The notes: generated by a model not told the origin, from the letters alone. 64,000 nt of DNA from Pedobacter sp. PLR (GCF_026239675.1 NZ_JAPIVQ010000003.1:310001-374000); one strand, 5' to 3'; positions 1 to 10,480 are shown, counted from the first letter of the stretch. A program made the numbers and translations.

Positions 1-1
1 A

Positions 2-523
2 AAATCCAGTGATAACTACAGAACGGTTTATGTGGTTGTAAAAAGTACCTATACTAATATTAGTGATGCGCAACTACCATTAACCGGAACATTTATTCCC
101 AGAACAGGATGGGTGCCGAGCGTAGGCAGTACTACTGCCGGATCCTTAGGGCCTGCCATGTTGGATGGAATTAATACCACAGCCTGGAGGTCAAGCAGTA
201 CTTCTTCTTTTGCAGCTAAATGGCTGACTATAGATATGGGCGCTGCTCAGCAGATTAAAGGTTTTGTAATGGTACCCAATTATGTAGCGACAACGGAAAA
301 TGCAACAGCAATAACTGTTTCGACCAGTACAGACAATGTAACCTGGACAGTACAAGGTGCCTGGAAGGGTACAGGACCTGCTGCAACATCATCAGTTATA
401 AATCCGGATTTGAAGAACATCAATTTTATTGTTCCGGTACAGGCCAGGTATTTTAGGTTTGACGTTACTGCTTCGAATAATGCCAGTAGAGTGGGTATTG
501 CTGAATTAAATGTAGTTCAGTAG
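2..523 (+). CDS. F5/8 type C (discoidin) domain protein, C-terminal part
   Basis: The reading frame is open to the left edge of the window, so this is only the 3' end of a longer gene. The visible ~174 residues hold a discoidin/F5-8 type C fold: a Trp-rich start, WLTIDMG (a hallmark strand), ITVSTSTDNVTW, and a C-terminal ARYFRFDVT followed by an ELNV ending. Such domains bind carbohydrate or cell-surface ligands and in Bacteroidota are often fused to DUF1735-type modules on surface lipoproteins beside SusCD genes. The start of the protein and its anchor lie outside the window, so the full architecture is unknown. A GTG at 32 is not a convincing start because the frame continues upstream. Confidence 0.8.
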   Translation, partial: KSSDNYRTVYVVVKSTYTNISDAQLPLTGTFIPRTGWVPSVGSTTAGSLGPAMLDGINTTAWRSSSTSSFAAKWLTIDMGAAQQIKGFVMVPNYVATTENATAITVSTSTDNVTWTVQGAWKGTGPAATSSVINPDLKNINFIVPVQARYFRFDVTASNNASRVGIAELNVVQ

Positions 524-576
524 AAGAATACTCTTAGTTCACAGTATAACCTATACAGCTGCTGTAAGAGTATTTT

Positions 577-618
577 AAAGGGTCTTTAAAGGGTGGGAAA
601 ACCCTTTGAAGGCCCTTT
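577..618 (+). terminator. Intrinsic terminator-like hairpin after the F5/8 C gene
   Basis: An 18-bp stem (577-594 with 601-618, two G-U wobbles) closes a GGGAAA loop. It lies 54 bases past the stop codon of the discoidin-domain gene. The following T-run is short, so termination strength is uncertain. Confidence 0.55.
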
Positions 619-684
619 GCTTTAGGGGCCATAACACTATGGGTTAAGGCTTAAAAGATATATGGTAGTCCGGGAATTACTCAG

Positions 685-795
685 GAGCTTATTTTTTATT
701 CTGATTCTGGTGTTCAATATGCCTGAAATGAATTCCGATGGTTACTGGAAAAATACCCATTGATCATCAGGAGCATGAGTAGGAAAGGCAATTGA
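685..795 (+). pseudogene. IS3-family transposase (OrfB) remnant
   Basis: Read in frame from 685, the DNA encodes LIFYSDSGVQYA, a stop (TGA at 724), then NEFRWLLEKYPLIIRSMSRK and GN before another stop. This is the rve/DDE integrase segment of IS3-type OrfB, whose usual form is HSDRGxQYA followed by SMSRKGNCWDNA. The fragment covers only ~37 codons, has an internal stop where a Cys or Ser codon is expected, and breaks off at the point where CWDNA should follow. No terminal inverted repeats or OrfA part are visible. It is a decayed insertion-sequence scar between the discoidin gene and a small secreted protein gene. Confidence 0.75.
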
Positions 796-877
796 GATCT
801 ACTTTATTGTTGCAATTCCACTTATTTTGATTATCATGAAAAAATATTTAAATGTTTTCTTAGCTAAAATCTTTATA

Positions 878-1270
878 ATGAAAAAAGTACCCGCCTTCCT
901 GTTTGCTGTTTTAGTTTGTCAGCAATTGATTGCACAAGTGAAAATTACCCATTTACATCAAAGAGCTGTATCCGTGTTTGATAGTGTTATGGTGGTACAA
1001 ACGGGATTCGACTGTTTACAGTATAAGAACAAACTTTTAAGTGATGCTTATAAGTATAATAATTATCATGGTGGACCAGTTTTTATGGCATCTGTAGTCA
1101 CCGAAAAAGTACCTGCAGTTACTGTCAACGGAGAATTTCTAATGCATATGAACCCGGTAGATATTTTTAAGTATAAGCGTTTAATATCCTATAAATATTA
1201 TCCTAAAGGGAAGTCGCCTCTGGTTGCAGGCGTTACAGATCTGGGACTACTTGCCTTTATTGCGGAATAG
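878..1270 (+). CDS. Small secreted protein of unknown function
   Basis: I do not recognise this 130-residue protein. The ATG at 878 is preferred because it begins a typical signal peptide (MKKVPAFLFAVLVCQQLIAQ); in-frame ATGs at 827 and 836 would add a charged extension in front of it. The mature part is rich in Tyr, Lys and Val, has a single Cys, and no repeats or membrane segments. The gene follows the IS3 remnant and faces the next small gene tail to tail. Export to the periplasm or outer membrane is inferred from the leader only. Confidence 0.6.
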   Translation: MKKVPAFLFAVLVCQQLIAQVKITHLHQRAVSVFDSVMVVQTGFDCLQYKNKLLSDAYKYNNYHGGPVFMASVVTEKVPAVTVNGEFLMHMNPVDIFKYKRLISYKYYPKGKSPLVAGVTDLGLLAFIAE

Positions 1271-1326
1271 TTGCTGCGGACTTATTGCAGCTGCTGAACT
1301 GTGATATGGAGTTTTTTGATTATCCA

Positions 1327-1623
1327 TTATTTCAAATGAGGTGTTCCTTTTAAATAGGTTTCTAAATCTCCAACACTGGCATTGGCGGTTGATCTGAATT
1401 TATCAAAATCATAAACCATCAACACACCAAAATCATCGTATTGTTCAATGAATGATGATACATCGATCTTTTCATTTAATGCAGTAAACATGGTTACCAC
1501 ATGTTCATAGATTGGCTTAGGTGTAATCAGTAGGTTGGTTAGTTTATTATCTGTAACAGTTGATGTTTTACCAATCAGGTGTTTGTAATCCTCAACTAAT
1601 TGTTGAGCTTCGTTATACGTCAT
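1327..1623 (-). CDS. Hypothetical protein, 98 aa
   Basis: A 98-residue soluble protein that I do not recognise. It is acidic to neutral, has no signal peptide or membrane segment, and looks mainly helical, with an N-terminal helix (YNEAQQLVEDYKHLIG) and a Phe/Tyr/Asp-rich middle. It stands alone, downstream of the gap terminator on the same strand, so it probably has its own promoter in 1624-1735. The coding assignment rests on an intact frame with a sensible start and on the lack of competing frames. Confidence 0.6.
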   Translation of the reverse strand: MTYNEAQQLVEDYKHLIGKTSTVTDNKLTNLLITPKPIYEHVVTMFTALNEKIDVSSFIEQYDDFGVLMVYDFDKFRSTANASVGDLETYLKGTPHLK

Positions 1624-1739
1624 AGTACTGAATTTAAAATAAAAGGTTTAGTTATCCATCTGACAGAATTATAAACTGCTTATCAGATGCTTGTCTGTAA
1701 ACAACTGATTAACAGCTGTTGAATTGGTCAGAAAACAAG

Positions 1740-1770
1740 AAAGGGATGTTCCATCCAGACACATCCCTTT
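1740..1770 (-). terminator. Terminator of the pfkA-gap operon
   Basis: A perfect 10-bp stem (1740-1749 with 1761-1770) lies just beyond the gap stop codon. On the minus strand it is followed by a T-rich stretch (TTTCTTGTTTTC). Confidence 0.75.
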
Positions 1771-1802
1771 TCTAACCAAATATAAACCTGTATGAACGGG
1801 TT

Positions 1803-3651
<1,849 letters not shown>

Positions 3652-3653
3652 AA

Positions 3654-4640
3654 TTAAATGGATAAAACCTTAGTCATTTCCAATAAGTCACTTTCTAATT
3701 TGAAAGTGTGTCTGGTTAGCGCCTCGTCTATACTCGTCGTCTTTATATCATTCCCACGTAAGCCAACCATTTGCATGGTACTACCTTTTAACAATTCATT
3801 TACGGCTGCAAAGCCCAAACGACTGCCTAAAATACGGTCGAAACTACTTGGGCTACCTCCACGTTGCAGGTGGCCTAATATCGTTACTTTCGTGTCATAG
3901 TGGTTAAAACTCTCTTTAACTTTTTTCGCAACATCATAAGCACCACCAGCTTTATGGCCTTCTGATACAATCACGATGCTGGAAGACTTTTTTGTAGAAG
4001 CTCCAATTTCCAATTGTGAGATCAGCTCGTCCAGACTGGTTTCTTTTTCCGGTAGGAGTACAGCTTCTGCGCCACTGGCGATTGCACTTCTCAGGGCAAT
4101 ACATCCGGAATCTCTTCCCATCACTTCAATAAAGAATAAACGGTCATGTGAATCGGCAGTATCTCTGATTTTATCTATTGCTTCAATAACGGTATTTATA
4201 GCCGTATCGTATCCTAAAGTAAAATCAGACCCATATAAGTCATTGTCAATTGTTCCGGGAATTCCAATCACGCGAATTCCGAACTTCTTTCCAAAAATTT
4301 GTGCTCCTGTAAATGTTCCATCACCCCCAATTACTACCAAACCGTCAATATCACGGGCTTTTAAGTTTTCAAAAGCAGTCTGCATTCCTTCTTCAGTTTT
4401 AAACTCAAGACAACGTGCTGTTTTTAAAATGGTACCACCTAAGTGTATGATGTTACTAACGGATCTTGCGTCCATTGGCTTGATGTTGTTGCTGATCAAG
4501 CCCTGGTATCCTTGCAAAACCCCAAACATATTGATTCCATTGTATATACCGGTACGAACTACTGCTCTGATGCAGGCGTTCATTCCTGGAGCGTCTCCTC
4601 CAGATGTCAATACGGCGATATTTTTAATATTTGGTTTCAT
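3654..4640 (-). CDS. pfkA: ATP-dependent 6-phosphofructokinase
   Basis: At 328 residues this matches the bacterial PfkA length. It converts fructose 6-phosphate to fructose 1,6-bisphosphate. Visible motifs are the ATP loop TSGGDAPGMNA near residue 12, GGDGTF near 104, the catalytic GTIDND near 129, the substrate loop EVMGRDSG near 172, and the LGHLQRGGSPSSFDR signature near 256. It is the first gene of the pfkA-BadF homologue-gap operon on the minus strand. A 567-base spacer upstream separates it from the Nudix regulator gene and should hold its promoter. Confidence 0.97.
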   Translation of the reverse strand: MKPNIKNIAVLTSGGDAPGMNACIRAVVRTGIYNGINMFGVLQGYQGLISNNIKPMDARSVSNIIHLGGTILKTARCLEFKTEEGMQTAFENLKARDIDGLVVIGGDGTFTGAQIFGKKFGIRVIGIPGTIDNDLYGSDFTLGYDTAINTVIEAIDKIRDTADSHDRLFFIEVMGRDSGCIALRSAIASGAEAVLLPEKETSLDELISQLEIGASTKKSSSIVIVSEGHKAGGAYDVAKKVKESFNHYDTKVTILGHLQRGGSPSSFDRILGSRLGFAAVNELLKGSTMQMVGLRGNDIKTTSIDEALTRHTFKLESDLLEMTKVLSI

Positions 4641-5025
4641 GATTTGTGATTACGAATATAGCGTGTATTTTTTACACTAAGTAATTTATTTTGTATTTTC
4701 CTGTGTAATTAGGATGTAAGTGCATTTTATTGCTTCAATGTTTAAAAATTTACTATTTTAGTATAGACCGATAAAAATCTCCCCGTTGCTTTATTGATTT
4801 AGCCTTTTTGAAAAAGACAAGGTTGTTAGCTGCTCAGTCCGACAAAAAACAAGATCTAAAATCAATAAATTTGATTCAATATCCTCACATCCGCAGGATT
4901 TGCGGATGCAATATAGAAAACACGACTGAAAAATCCGATTCAGTACCTCAATTCCTTTAAGATTCTTTTGCAACAATATTTTTATAATTATACTTTTCAT
5001 TTTGTTTTTAACTTAAATCCTGTTA

Positions 5026-5043
5026 ATCTTGTTAAAACAAGAT
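5026..5043. promoter_or_regulatory. Perfect 18-bp palindrome, possible operator
   Basis: ATCTTGTT-AA-AACAAGAT is a perfect inverted repeat located 164 bases before the Nudix regulator start and 386 bases before pfkA. Its position between a regulator and a glycolytic operon suggests an operator, perhaps for the regulator itself. This is inference from symmetry and position only. Confidence 0.35.
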
Positions 5044-5180
5044 ATTATTTAAGAACTTTATAAATTAAACCCGGTCGGGAACAGGAGGAGTATAGGAAGC
5101 GGGTTAAGGGAAAAGCATAGAAAAATAAATAATCTACCAGAAATTAACGCCTTAAATAGAATTCAAGGCAGATTGAAAAA

Positions 5181-5188
5181 TAAATTTG
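5181..5188 (+). promoter_or_regulatory. Candidate -7 element of the Nudix regulator gene
   Basis: TAAATTTG fits the Bacteroidota -7 consensus TAnnTTTG and ends 19 bases before the TTG start codon. No clear -33 TTTG partner is seen. A partial direct repeat (AATTTGATAT) overlaps the element and recurs just downstream, which could serve autoregulation. Confidence 0.4.
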
Positions 5189-5207
5189 ATATATAAAATT
5201 TGATATT

Positions 5208-5897
5208 TTGAAAGAAGTCTTACCAAAGTTTAATTCCACTTTCTCGATTGATTGTGTGCTGTTCGGATTTGATGAAGGAGAATTGAAAATTCTTTTGATA
5301 GAAAGGAACGAGGAACCCTTTAAGGACTGGTGGGCATTGCCAGGAAATATAGTGGGAGAAGATGAGAGTTTAGATCAGTCTGCCTCACGTATTTTGCATG
5401 AACTAACCGGACTGGGTGATGTATATATGGAACAATATTACACTTTTGGTGATGTTAACCGACATCCACAGGGAAGGGTAGTCAGTATTGCTTATTATGC
5501 GCTATTGAGGTTAGGAGGCGATAAAGCCTTAAAGCCATTGAGTAATTATGCCAAACAAGCACATTGGATCAATGTGAAAAACCTGCCAAAACTGGCATTC
5601 GATCATCAGCAGATTTTTGATAAGGGGCTGGAGAAAATTAAAAGACGGATCAAACATCAGCCCATTGCTTTTGAGCTTTTACCGGAAAAATTTACCCTGA
5701 CGCAATTGCAAAACGTGTATGAAATCATTCTCAATAAAAAGCTGGATAAAAGAAACTTTAGAAAGAAAATGCTGAGCTTCGGCGTACTGAAAGATCTGGA
5801 AGAAAAACAAAAAGGTGTTTCCTTCAGGGCAGCAACCTTGTATAAATTTGACAAGCGTAAATACGCCAAATTATTCAGTAAAGAGATTTCTTTTTAA
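5208..5897 (+). CDS. Nudix-fold transcriptional regulator (NrtR/AraR type)
   Basis: This 229-residue protein has an N-terminal Nudix domain (about 10-145) and a C-terminal winged-helix domain (about 150-229, with LTQLQNVYEIIL and RNFRKKML). The Nudix box is degenerate: after GNIVGEDESLDQSASR the helix reads ILHELTGL, so catalytic Glu positions of REUXEEXGU are lost. This is the pattern of Nudix-derived regulators that bind a sugar or nucleotide ligand instead of hydrolysing it; in Bacteroidota these control pentose or NAD genes. The start is a TTG at 5208, because no ATG exists in frame before the conserved N-terminus. Its neighbours, pfkA and a second sugar-kinase-like gene, suggest control of sugar metabolism. 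Confidence 0.85.
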   Translation: MKEVLPKFNSTFSIDCVLFGFDEGELKILLIERNEEPFKDWWALPGNIVGEDESLDQSASRILHELTGLGDVYMEQYYTFGDVNRHPQGRVVSIAYYALLRLGGDKALKPLSNYAKQAHWINVKNLPKLAFDHQQIFDKGLEKIKRRIKHQPIAFELLPEKFTLTQLQNVYEIILNKKLDKRNFRKKMLSFGVLKDLEEKQKGVSFRAATLYKFDKRKYAKLFSKEISF

Positions 5898-5918
5898 TCA
5901 GGTAACCTATAAATACAT

Positions 5919-5958
5919 AAAATGGCCGCAACATTTACAATGCTGCGGCCATTTTTTT
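5919..5958 (+). terminator. Terminator of the Nudix regulator gene
   Basis: A long stem built from AATGGCCGCAACATT and AATGCTGCGGCCATT, with one mismatch, is followed by seven T residues. It starts 21 bases past the stop codon. Confidence 0.85.
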
Positions 5959-5973
5959 GCGATATTTTAGTTA

Positions 5974-6018
5974 TAAAAAAACAGCGGGTACCTTGATCAG
6001 GTATCCGCTGTTTTTTTA
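5974..6018 (-). terminator. Terminator of the NAG-kinase-like gene, possibly bidirectional
   Basis: A 13-bp stem (5980-5992 with 6000-6012, one wobble) is flanked by A7 on the left and T7 on the right. It can therefore end transcription of the minus-strand kinase gene and back up the plus-strand terminator next to it. Confidence 0.85.
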
Positions 6019-6035
6019 TATCAGAACTACTGTGC

Positions 6036-6893
6036 TTATTTGTTCACGGTAGTCATGTGGTAATCCACTAAATCATCTATAGGAGAGCGGATCACTTTAC
6101 CAACGCCCATCTCATATCTGTCTGCAACAACGCTTAAAATATCTCTGAAACTATAACCTACAGAACCTACACAGTTTAAAGAGTAGTCTTTGTAGTTTGG
6201 ATAATGAATCACCAGGTTCTCAAAGAAAGCAGTAAATGCGTAATCTACAGTAGAGAAGGTATAATCTTCGTAATTGTCTTTATAGTCGTATAAGAACTTG
6301 CTGAAACCAGCGCAAAAACGATTCGGAAGTGGTTTATTATAAATCTGGTCGAAAATGTCCTCATTGGTTAAGGCAAAGTTATCATAGAAACTTTCTCTTA
6401 AGCCTTTAGGCATATAACCTTTCATATAATCACTAAGAATTCTTTTTCCGATGAAGCATCCACTACCTTCATCTCCAAGGAAATAGCCCAGAGAATCGAT
6501 GTTTTGTGTAATTTCTTTACCGTCATACAAACAAGAGTTTGTACCTGTGCCTAATATCGCTGCAAAACCAGGCTCATCACCTAGTAAAGCACGGCATGAA
6601 GCCAATAAATCGTGTCCTATGTTGATCTTTGCATTAGGGAAAACCTGTTGCATAGCATCTGCTACAATTTTGCGCTTGGCATCTGTTGAACAACCTGCAC
6701 CATAGTAATTTACTTCGGTAAGTTTATCAGTTTCTAAATGATCCGGAAGAGATTTTCTTAACGAACCAACAATGTATGCTGTATCTGAAAAGTATGGATT
6801 GTATCCCTCTGTATTAAATAGAATTTTTCTGCCTGCTTCATTAATTAAACACCAATTGGTTTTGGTTGAACCACCATCTGCAATAACTATCAT
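6036..6893 (-). CDS. N-acetylglucosamine kinase-like BadF/BadG ATPase
   Basis: This 285-residue ASKHA-fold kinase has an intact phosphate-1 loop (IADGGSTKTNW, residues 4-14), a GHDLLAS segment with the likely catalytic Asp, the adenosine-side LGTGTNS, and GYFLGDEGSG. Family members phosphorylate N-acetylglucosamine or related amino sugars in the cytoplasm, feeding cell-wall sugar recycling. It is a paralogue of the gene at 2809-3651, which has lost the first motif. It is a single-gene unit with its own terminator. The 458-base upstream spacer contains a TAAATTTG on the minus strand (7113-7106), far from the start. The exact substrate cannot be read from the sequence. Confidence 0.88.
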   Translation of the reverse strand: MIVIADGGSTKTNWCLINEAGRKILFNTEGYNPYFSDTAYIVGSLRKSLPDHLETDKLTEVNYYGAGCSTDAKRKIVADAMQQVFPNAKINIGHDLLASCRALLGDEPGFAAILGTGTNSCLYDGKEITQNIDSLGYFLGDEGSGCFIGKRILSDYMKGYMPKGLRESFYDNFALTNEDIFDQIYNKPLPNRFCAGFSKFLYDYKDNYEDYTFSTVDYAFTAFFENLVIHYPNYKDYSLNCVGSVGYSFRDILSVVADRYEMGVGKVIRSPIDDLVDYHMTTVNK

Positions 6894-7351
6894 CTTAATT
6901 TGTTTTTTTCGGGATAAAAGTAAATAATCCTAACACTTTTGTAGGGTTTTTTTTCATAATTTTAATTCTTTGGTTTAAGTTTTTAAATAATTTTCCGCCT
7001 CTATGGTGCTAATAAGGGCGTTTTTGCTCGTTTTATTTATTGATTTAAAGTTACCATATTGTTAAAAAAACACTAAGCCTAAAATACACTTGTTATTTTG
7101 AAATCCAAATTTAAAATCAAGCATTTGCCGGAAATGGCATTTTAATTCTGAAAAAACTACTTTTTATGAATTAAAAAAACCTTCATAGGGGGCTTGATAA
7201 ACGTTTTACTAGCCTTAAATGGCGTTTTTCGAATAAAGTACAACCATTCCTTATTTAATGTAATTATCTCGATAGCTCTGTCGATTTTGTACTGCACCTC
7301 TTTTTAACGACATTTAAAAAGTTAATATTTGTAGACACGCTATAAGATAAT
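6894..7351. other. AT-rich divergent spacer
   Basis: This spacer separates the NAG-kinase-like gene (minus) from threonine aldolase (plus). A minus-strand TAAATTTG at 7106-7113 fits the -7 consensus but would give a ~210-base leader. On the plus strand TAATATTTG near 7324 resembles a -7 element with one extra base. I see no RNA structure or repeat of note. Confidence 0.5.
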
Positions 7352-8395
7352 ATGATGGCAATAAAGATTGATTTGAGAAGCGATACCGTGACCAAACCAA
7401 CAGCAGGAATGCTGGCTGCAATGATGGCTGCGAAGGTTGGCGATGATGTTTTCGGAGAAGATGAAACTGTTCATCAGCTGGAAACAAAGCTTGCAGCGAT
7501 GTTTAACATGGAAGCCGGACTGTTTTGTCCTTCCGGAACAATGACCAATCAGATTGCAATCAAGTGCTTTACCCAGCCAATGGATGAGGTGATTTGCGAC
7601 CAGACCGCTCATGTATATCGATATGAAGGTGGAGGAATTGCCTATCATTCTATGGCCTCGGTCAGGTTGCTAAATGCTCCGCGGGGACTCATTAGTCCGG
7701 AAATGATCGAACCGGAAATCAATGAGGACAATATTCATTATCCAAATTCTAGCCTGGTTGTATTGGAAAATACCGTCAATAAAGGCGGTGGCGCCTGTTA
7801 TCAGCTATCGCAGATTGAGCCTATTCATACCTTATGTAATATAAAAGGACTAAAGTTACACCTGGATGGCGCAAGGATCTTTAATGCTTTAGTAGCTACC
7901 GGAGATTCTGCGAAACACTACGGACAATATTTCGATGGTATTTCGGTGTGTTTATCCAAAGGATTAGGTGCTCCTGTAGGTTCTGTTTTATTGGGAAGCA
8001 AAGAAACCATCAAAAAAGCGGTTAAGATCCGCAAGGCATTTGGTGGTGGAATGAGACAATCGGGATTTCTGGCTGCGGCTGGAATTTATGCATTGGATCA
8101 CCATGTGCAAAGAATGTCTATTGACCATGATCATGCTAAGGTTTTATCCGGGGTGTTGAACCAGGTGAGCTATGTAGCTTCAGTGATGCCTGTAGAAACC
8201 AATATTGTGGTTTTTGAAATTGCAAAAGGCTTTAAAGCAGAAAATATTGTCCAGCTCCTGGCAGAAAAGGGAATCGCCTGTGGCATTACCGGGCCTAAAA
8301 CGGTACGCATGGTTACCCATCTTGATGTTTCCCGGGAAATGATCGACTATACCATTGAACAGATTTTACATTTACATCCTTCCCTCCATAAATAA
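7352..8395 (+). CDS. ltaE: Low-specificity L-threonine aldolase
   Basis: This 347-residue PLP enzyme of fold type I splits L-threonine or allo-threonine into glycine and acetaldehyde. It opens with IDLRSDTVTKPT, the family signature, has the GEDETVHQLE and FCPSGTMTNQ substrate/PLP-phosphate segments, LHLDGARIFNA with the PLP-binding Asp (172), and CLSKGLGAPVGS, which puts the Schiff-base Lys at 203. ATGs at 7352 and 7355 are both possible starts. The accC-like gene begins 7 bases after the stop, so the two, with ribE behind, form a probable operon. Confidence 0.95.
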   Translation: MMAIKIDLRSDTVTKPTAGMLAAMMAAKVGDDVFGEDETVHQLETKLAAMFNMEAGLFCPSGTMTNQIAIKCFTQPMDEVICDQTAHVYRYEGGGIAYHSMASVRLLNAPRGLISPEMIEPEINEDNIHYPNSSLVVLENTVNKGGGACYQLSQIEPIHTLCNIKGLKLHLDGARIFNALVATGDSAKHYGQYFDGISVCLSKGLGAPVGSVLLGSKETIKKAVKIRKAFGGGMRQSGFLAAAGIYALDHHVQRMSIDHDHAKVLSGVLNQVSYVASVMPVETNIVVFEIAKGFKAENIVQLLAEKGIACGITGPKTVRMVTHLDVSREMIDYTIEQILHLHPSLHK

Positions 8396-8402
8396 CCTTT
8401 AC

Positions 8403-9890
8403 ATGAAGAAAATTTTGATAGCCAACAGGGGCGAGATTGCATTGCGTATTATGCGCTCTGCACGTGAAATGGGGATTAAAACGGTAGCCGTTTATTCGGA
8501 GGCCGATAGAACGGCACTCCATGTCCGGTATGCCGATGAGGCTGTATGTATTGGTCCGGCAGCATCTAATCAAAGTTATCTACTGGGCGATAAAATTATT
8601 GAAGCCTGCAGGATTACCGGCGCTGACGCGATTCATCCAGGCTATGGTTTTCTATCAGAAAATGCTGCTTTTGCCAGATTGGTGAAGGCATCCGGTTTGA
8701 TTTTGATCGGGCCAACACCCGAAGCAATGGAAATCATGGGAAATAAATTGTCTGCAAAAGCAGCGGCATTAAAATACCAGATTCCTATGGTTCCCGGAAC
8801 GGAAGAGGCCATTACTGATGTCGAAGAGGCGAAATCCAGAGCGGTAGAAGTCGGTTTTCCTATCCTGATTAAAGCTGCCGCCGGGGGTGGTGGAAAAGGA
8901 ATGCGCGTAGTAGAAAAAGTTAGTGATTTTGAAGAACAAATGAAACTGGCGGTTAGCGAGGCTACTTCTGCTTTTGGCGATGGTGCAGTCTTTATTGAAC
9001 GTTATGTTTCCTCACCCAGACATATAGAAATACAAATCCTTGGAGATACCCATGGAAATATTGTTCACCTTTTTGAACGCGAATGTTCAGTACAGCGCAG
9101 ACATCAAAAGGTGATTGAAGAAGCGCCTTCCAGTGTACTTACAGAAGAAATCCGTGTGAAAATGGGTAAATGTGCCGTAGATGTTGCCCGTTCTGTAAAT
9201 TATGTAGGTGCCGGTACAGTAGAGTTTATCCTGGATGAAAACCTTGATTTCTTCTTTTTAGAGATGAACACCAGACTCCAGGTAGAGCATCCGGTAACTG
9301 AATTGATCACCGGTTTAGACCTGGTCAAAGAGCAGATCAAAATCGCCAGGGGAGAAGCGCTTTCTTATACCCAGGGGGACCTGAAAATTAATGGCCATGC
9401 GATTGAACTGCGGGTATATGCTGAAGATCCGGAGAATAATTTCCTGCCTGATATCGGCGTGCTGGAAGTTTATCAAACCCCAAAAGGCAATGGGGTGCGT
9501 GTTGATGATGGTTTTGAACAAGGGATGGAAATTCCTATTTATTACGATCCAATGATCGCCAAGCTGATTACTTATGGTCAGACCAGAGAGGAAGCCATTG
9601 AAAGAATGGTTAGGGCAATCGACGAATATCACATTACAGGGATAAAAACTACCCTGGGTTTTGGTAAATTTGTCATGCAGCATGAAGCTTTTAAATCAGG
9701 TGATTTTAACACACATTTCGTAAGCAGGTATTTTAGTCAGGAGCGGATAAAGCATGCAGATGAAAATGAAGCGCTGATGGCAGCAGTCATGGCGGCAATA
9801 ACTTATAAAAAGAAATCTCTTGCAATGCTTGCAGATTCTTCGGAACAACAAGTCAGCAATTGGAAAAGAAACCGTACAAAATATAATTAG
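8403..9890 (+). CDS. accC: Biotin carboxylase subunit of an acyl-CoA carboxylase
   Basis: This 495-residue ATP-grasp protein carboxylates the biotin of a carrier protein at the expense of ATP. It has the N-terminal KKILIANRGEIALRI, the HPGYGFLSEN segment, the glycine-rich AAAGGGGKGMRVV, and the EMNTRLQVEHPVTE catalytic signature, ending with a biotin-carboxylase C domain. The start at 8403 is used because upstream codons add an unrelated N-terminus. It is ~45 residues longer than AccC of E. coli, with a helical Lys-rich tail, and no biotinyl-carrier or carboxyltransferase gene lies beside it. It may therefore serve propionyl-CoA rather than acetyl-CoA carboxylase. Confidence 0.9.
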   Translation: MKKILIANRGEIALRIMRSAREMGIKTVAVYSEADRTALHVRYADEAVCIGPAASNQSYLLGDKIIEACRITGADAIHPGYGFLSENAAFARLVKASGLILIGPTPEAMEIMGNKLSAKAAALKYQIPMVPGTEEAITDVEEAKSRAVEVGFPILIKAAAGGGGKGMRVVEKVSDFEEQMKLAVSEATSAFGDGAVFIERYVSSPRHIEIQILGDTHGNIVHLFERECSVQRRHQKVIEEAPSSVLTEEIRVKMGKCAVDVARSVNYVGAGTVEFILDENLDFFFLEMNTRLQVEHPVTELITGLDLVKEQIKIARGEALSYTQGDLKINGHAIELRVYAEDPENNFLPDIGVLEVYQTPKGNGVRVDDGFEQGMEIPIYYDPMIAKLITYGQTREEAIERMVRAIDEYHITGIKTTLGFGKFVMQHEAFKSGDFNTHFVSRYFSQERIKHADENEALMAAVMAAITYKKKSLAMLADSSEQQVSNWKRNRTKYN

Positions 9891-9892
9891 AG

Positions 9893-10480
9893 ATGTTTAC
9901 AGGGATTATTGAAACCTTAGCAGAAATAACAGCGATCAGGGAAGAAGGAACTAATCTTCATTTTACCGTTAAATCGGAATTGAGTAATGAATTGAAAATC
10001 GACCAGAGTGTGGCCCATAACGGGGTATGTTTAACGGTAGTAGCTTTGACAGAAGACTCTTTTACGGTAACGGCCATTCAGGAGACCTTAGAAAAGACCA
10101 ATCTTGGGCATTTAAGAGTGGGGAGTAAAGTGAATCTGGAGCGTTGTATGGAGATGAACGGACGCCTGGACGGTCATATTGTTCAGGGTCATGTAGATCA
10201 GACGGCTGTTTGTGTGAAAAGAGCAGAGTTAGACGGAAGCTGGGAATACCGCTTTAAATACGATTCGAAAAATGGTAATGTAACGGTAGAAAAAGGCTCT
10301 GTTTGCGTAAACGGCATCAGTTTAACCGTGGTAGGGTCAGAAAATGATGAGTTTTCTGTTTTTATCATTCCCTACACTTTCGAACATACCAACCTACATC
10401 AGGTGAATGTTGGGGATACTGTAAACCTTGAATTTGATATTATTGGTAAATATGTGGCCCGTTTAATGGGGCGCGCATAG
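9893..10480 (+). CDS. ribE: Riboflavin synthase, alpha chain
   Basis: This 195-residue enzyme dismutates two 6,7-dimethyl-8-ribityllumazine molecules to riboflavin. It starts with the invariant MFTGIIE and shows the internal duplication of the family: the first half has VAHNGVCLTVV and the second VCVNGISLTVV, each followed by a lumazine-binding barrel. Length is normal. It starts 2 bases after the biotin carboxylase gene, so it is probably co-transcribed with it. Its stop codon abuts the stop of the convergent TPR gene with no spacer. Confidence 0.95.
   Translation: MFTGIIETLAEITAIREEGTNLHFTVKSELSNELKIDQSVAHNGVCLTVVALTEDSFTVTAIQETLEKTNLGHLRVGSKVNLERCMEMNGRLDGHIVQGHVDQTAVCVKRAELDGSWEYRFKYDSKNGNVTVEKGSVCVNGISLTVVGSENDEFSVFIIPYTFEHTNLHQVNVGDTVNLEFDIIGKYVARLMGRA

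Larger units (their letters stand above)
4641..5207. other. Intergenic region between pfkA and the Nudix regulator
   Basis: This AT-rich spacer separates two divergent genes. It contains a perfect inverted repeat at 5026-5043 (8-bp arms, 2-base centre) and a -7-like TAAATTTG at 5181-5188. A 69-codon frame on the minus strand (4791-5000) has no recognisable features and I do not call it a gene. The rest shows nothing I can name. Confidence 0.5.

Noticed and set aside
4791..5000. 69-codon frame on the minus strand between pfkA and the Nudix gene
   Set aside because: No recognised domain, Cys-rich but with low-complexity ends, and located in an AT-rich spacer where chance frames are common.
7270..7351. 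TAATATTTG as the promoter of threonine aldolase
   Set aside because: The spacing differs by one base from TAnnTTTG and no -33 partner was found.
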